DNA of 5,616 bases from an uncultured bacterium. GTDB lineage: Bacteria > Bacteroidota > Bacteroidia > Chitinophagales > Chitinophagaceae. Positions 5,299 to 5,616 of this stretch are shown in pieces. Below the pieces are notes generated by a model, which was not told where the DNA came from, did not search any database, and saw only the letters and a program-made list of their open reading frames with translations. The position numbers and the translations under genes are program-made. Within the stretch, counting starts at the first letter, position 1, and every line of letters begins with the position of its first letter. Location: positions 1-5,616 of the forward strand of contig CAJBPC010000029.1 of NCBI GenBank assembly GCA_903957405.1, given 5' to 3'.

Positions 5299-5391
5299 AT
5301 GGCTTTATGCAAATCGAAAAGTAAAATCAATGGATGCGGGGCGGATCAACCAGCGCCAGGACAGACCACAACGGTTCTTGAATGGATGTAT

Positions 5392-5616
5392 TCAGCGGGT
5401 GGTTTTCTTGCCGCCGCCCTCGTCGATCATCTCCTTGGCATTCTGCAAGACGACAGCTGACGGGTTTTCTCCACCGAGCATCCTGGCGATCGCATCCACT
5501 CGTTCCCTATCGGAAAGGCTTCGGATGCCGGTATGCACGACACCTGCGGTTTCTTTCTTATACACGTAAAAATGGGTGTACGCCCGTGCGGCGATCTGAG
5601 GCTGGTGGGTGATGGA
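5392..5616 (-). CDS. recN: DNA repair protein RecN, C-terminal end (partial)
   Basis: RecN is an SMC-like ATPase that acts in double-strand break repair by tethering DNA ends. Only the last 74 codons are present; the gene runs off the right edge. The fragment opens with SITHQPQIAARAYTHFYVYK, the switch-histidine block at the end of the ATPase head (E. coli has THLPQVAG there). It continues with the terminal helices RSLSDRERVDAIARMLGG and ENPSAVVLQNAKEMI, both characteristic of RecN. The tail ends in a glycine- and lysine-rich GGGKKTTR. Gln in place of Leu after the switch histidine is a small difference that may be normal in this lineage. The stop TGA is at 5394-5392, and fabI follows 116 nt further on. 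Confidence 0.93.
   Translation of the reverse strand, partial: SITHQPQIAARAYTHFYVYKKETAGVVHTGIRSLSDRERVDAIARMLGGENPSAVVLQNAKEMIDEGGGKKTTR

Noticed and set aside
1..5616. Mobile element, CRISPR array, tRNA/rRNA gene, toxin-antitoxin or defence system
   Set aside because: No terminal repeats, transposase or integrase motifs, regularly spaced repeats or tRNA-like folds were seen; nearly all the space is filled by conserved core genes.

Overview
The window looks like ordinary housekeeping chromosome from a member of the Bacteroidota, most likely in the Chitinophagaceae/Sphingobacteriia direction. Three things suggest this. Several genes start just behind a Bacteroidota-type -7 box (TAnnTTTG). 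The protein sequences (FabI, GatC, LolD, the DUF2795 protein) read like that phylum. Apart from one gene, Shine-Dalgarno motifs are absent or weak. Base composition is a little above 50% G+C by eye, which is high for the phylum but known in some Chitinophagaceae. The genus is not determined.

Layout from left to right. Positions 1-68 hold only the edge of a neighbouring gene, and its strand cannot be decided. trpS (minus, 62-1066) and gatC (plus, 1256-1549) are divergent across about 190 bp, each with its own -7 box. gatC is followed on the same strand by an ABC-type ATPase of the MacB/LolD class (1607-2311) and a PduO-type cobalamin adenosyltransferase (2410-2970). lolD (minus, 3073-3738) converges on the adenosyltransferase gene. 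A divergent intergenic region then leads to a very acidic 73-residue DUF2795 protein (plus, 3903-4124), which has an excellent promoter, a strong Shine-Dalgarno and an intrinsic terminator. On the minus strand, recN (3' end only, 5392-5616), fabI (4463-5275) and a semiSWEET/PQ-loop membrane protein (4186-4458) follow one another. The last two are only 4 nt apart.

Functionally the genes form no single pathway. They cover aminoacyl-tRNA supply (trpS, gatC), envelope export ATPases (two, both without an adjacent permease), B12 cofactor activation, fatty-acid elongation (fabI), DNA repair (recN) and a probable small-solute transporter. No mobile element, CRISPR array, RNA gene or toxin-antitoxin pair is visible, and I found no convincing undescribed system. 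The points most worth a second look are the expression signals of the DUF2795 gene, the tight fabI-semiSWEET coupling, a cysteine in the signature motif of the MacB-like ATPase, and small palindromes in two intergenic regions.
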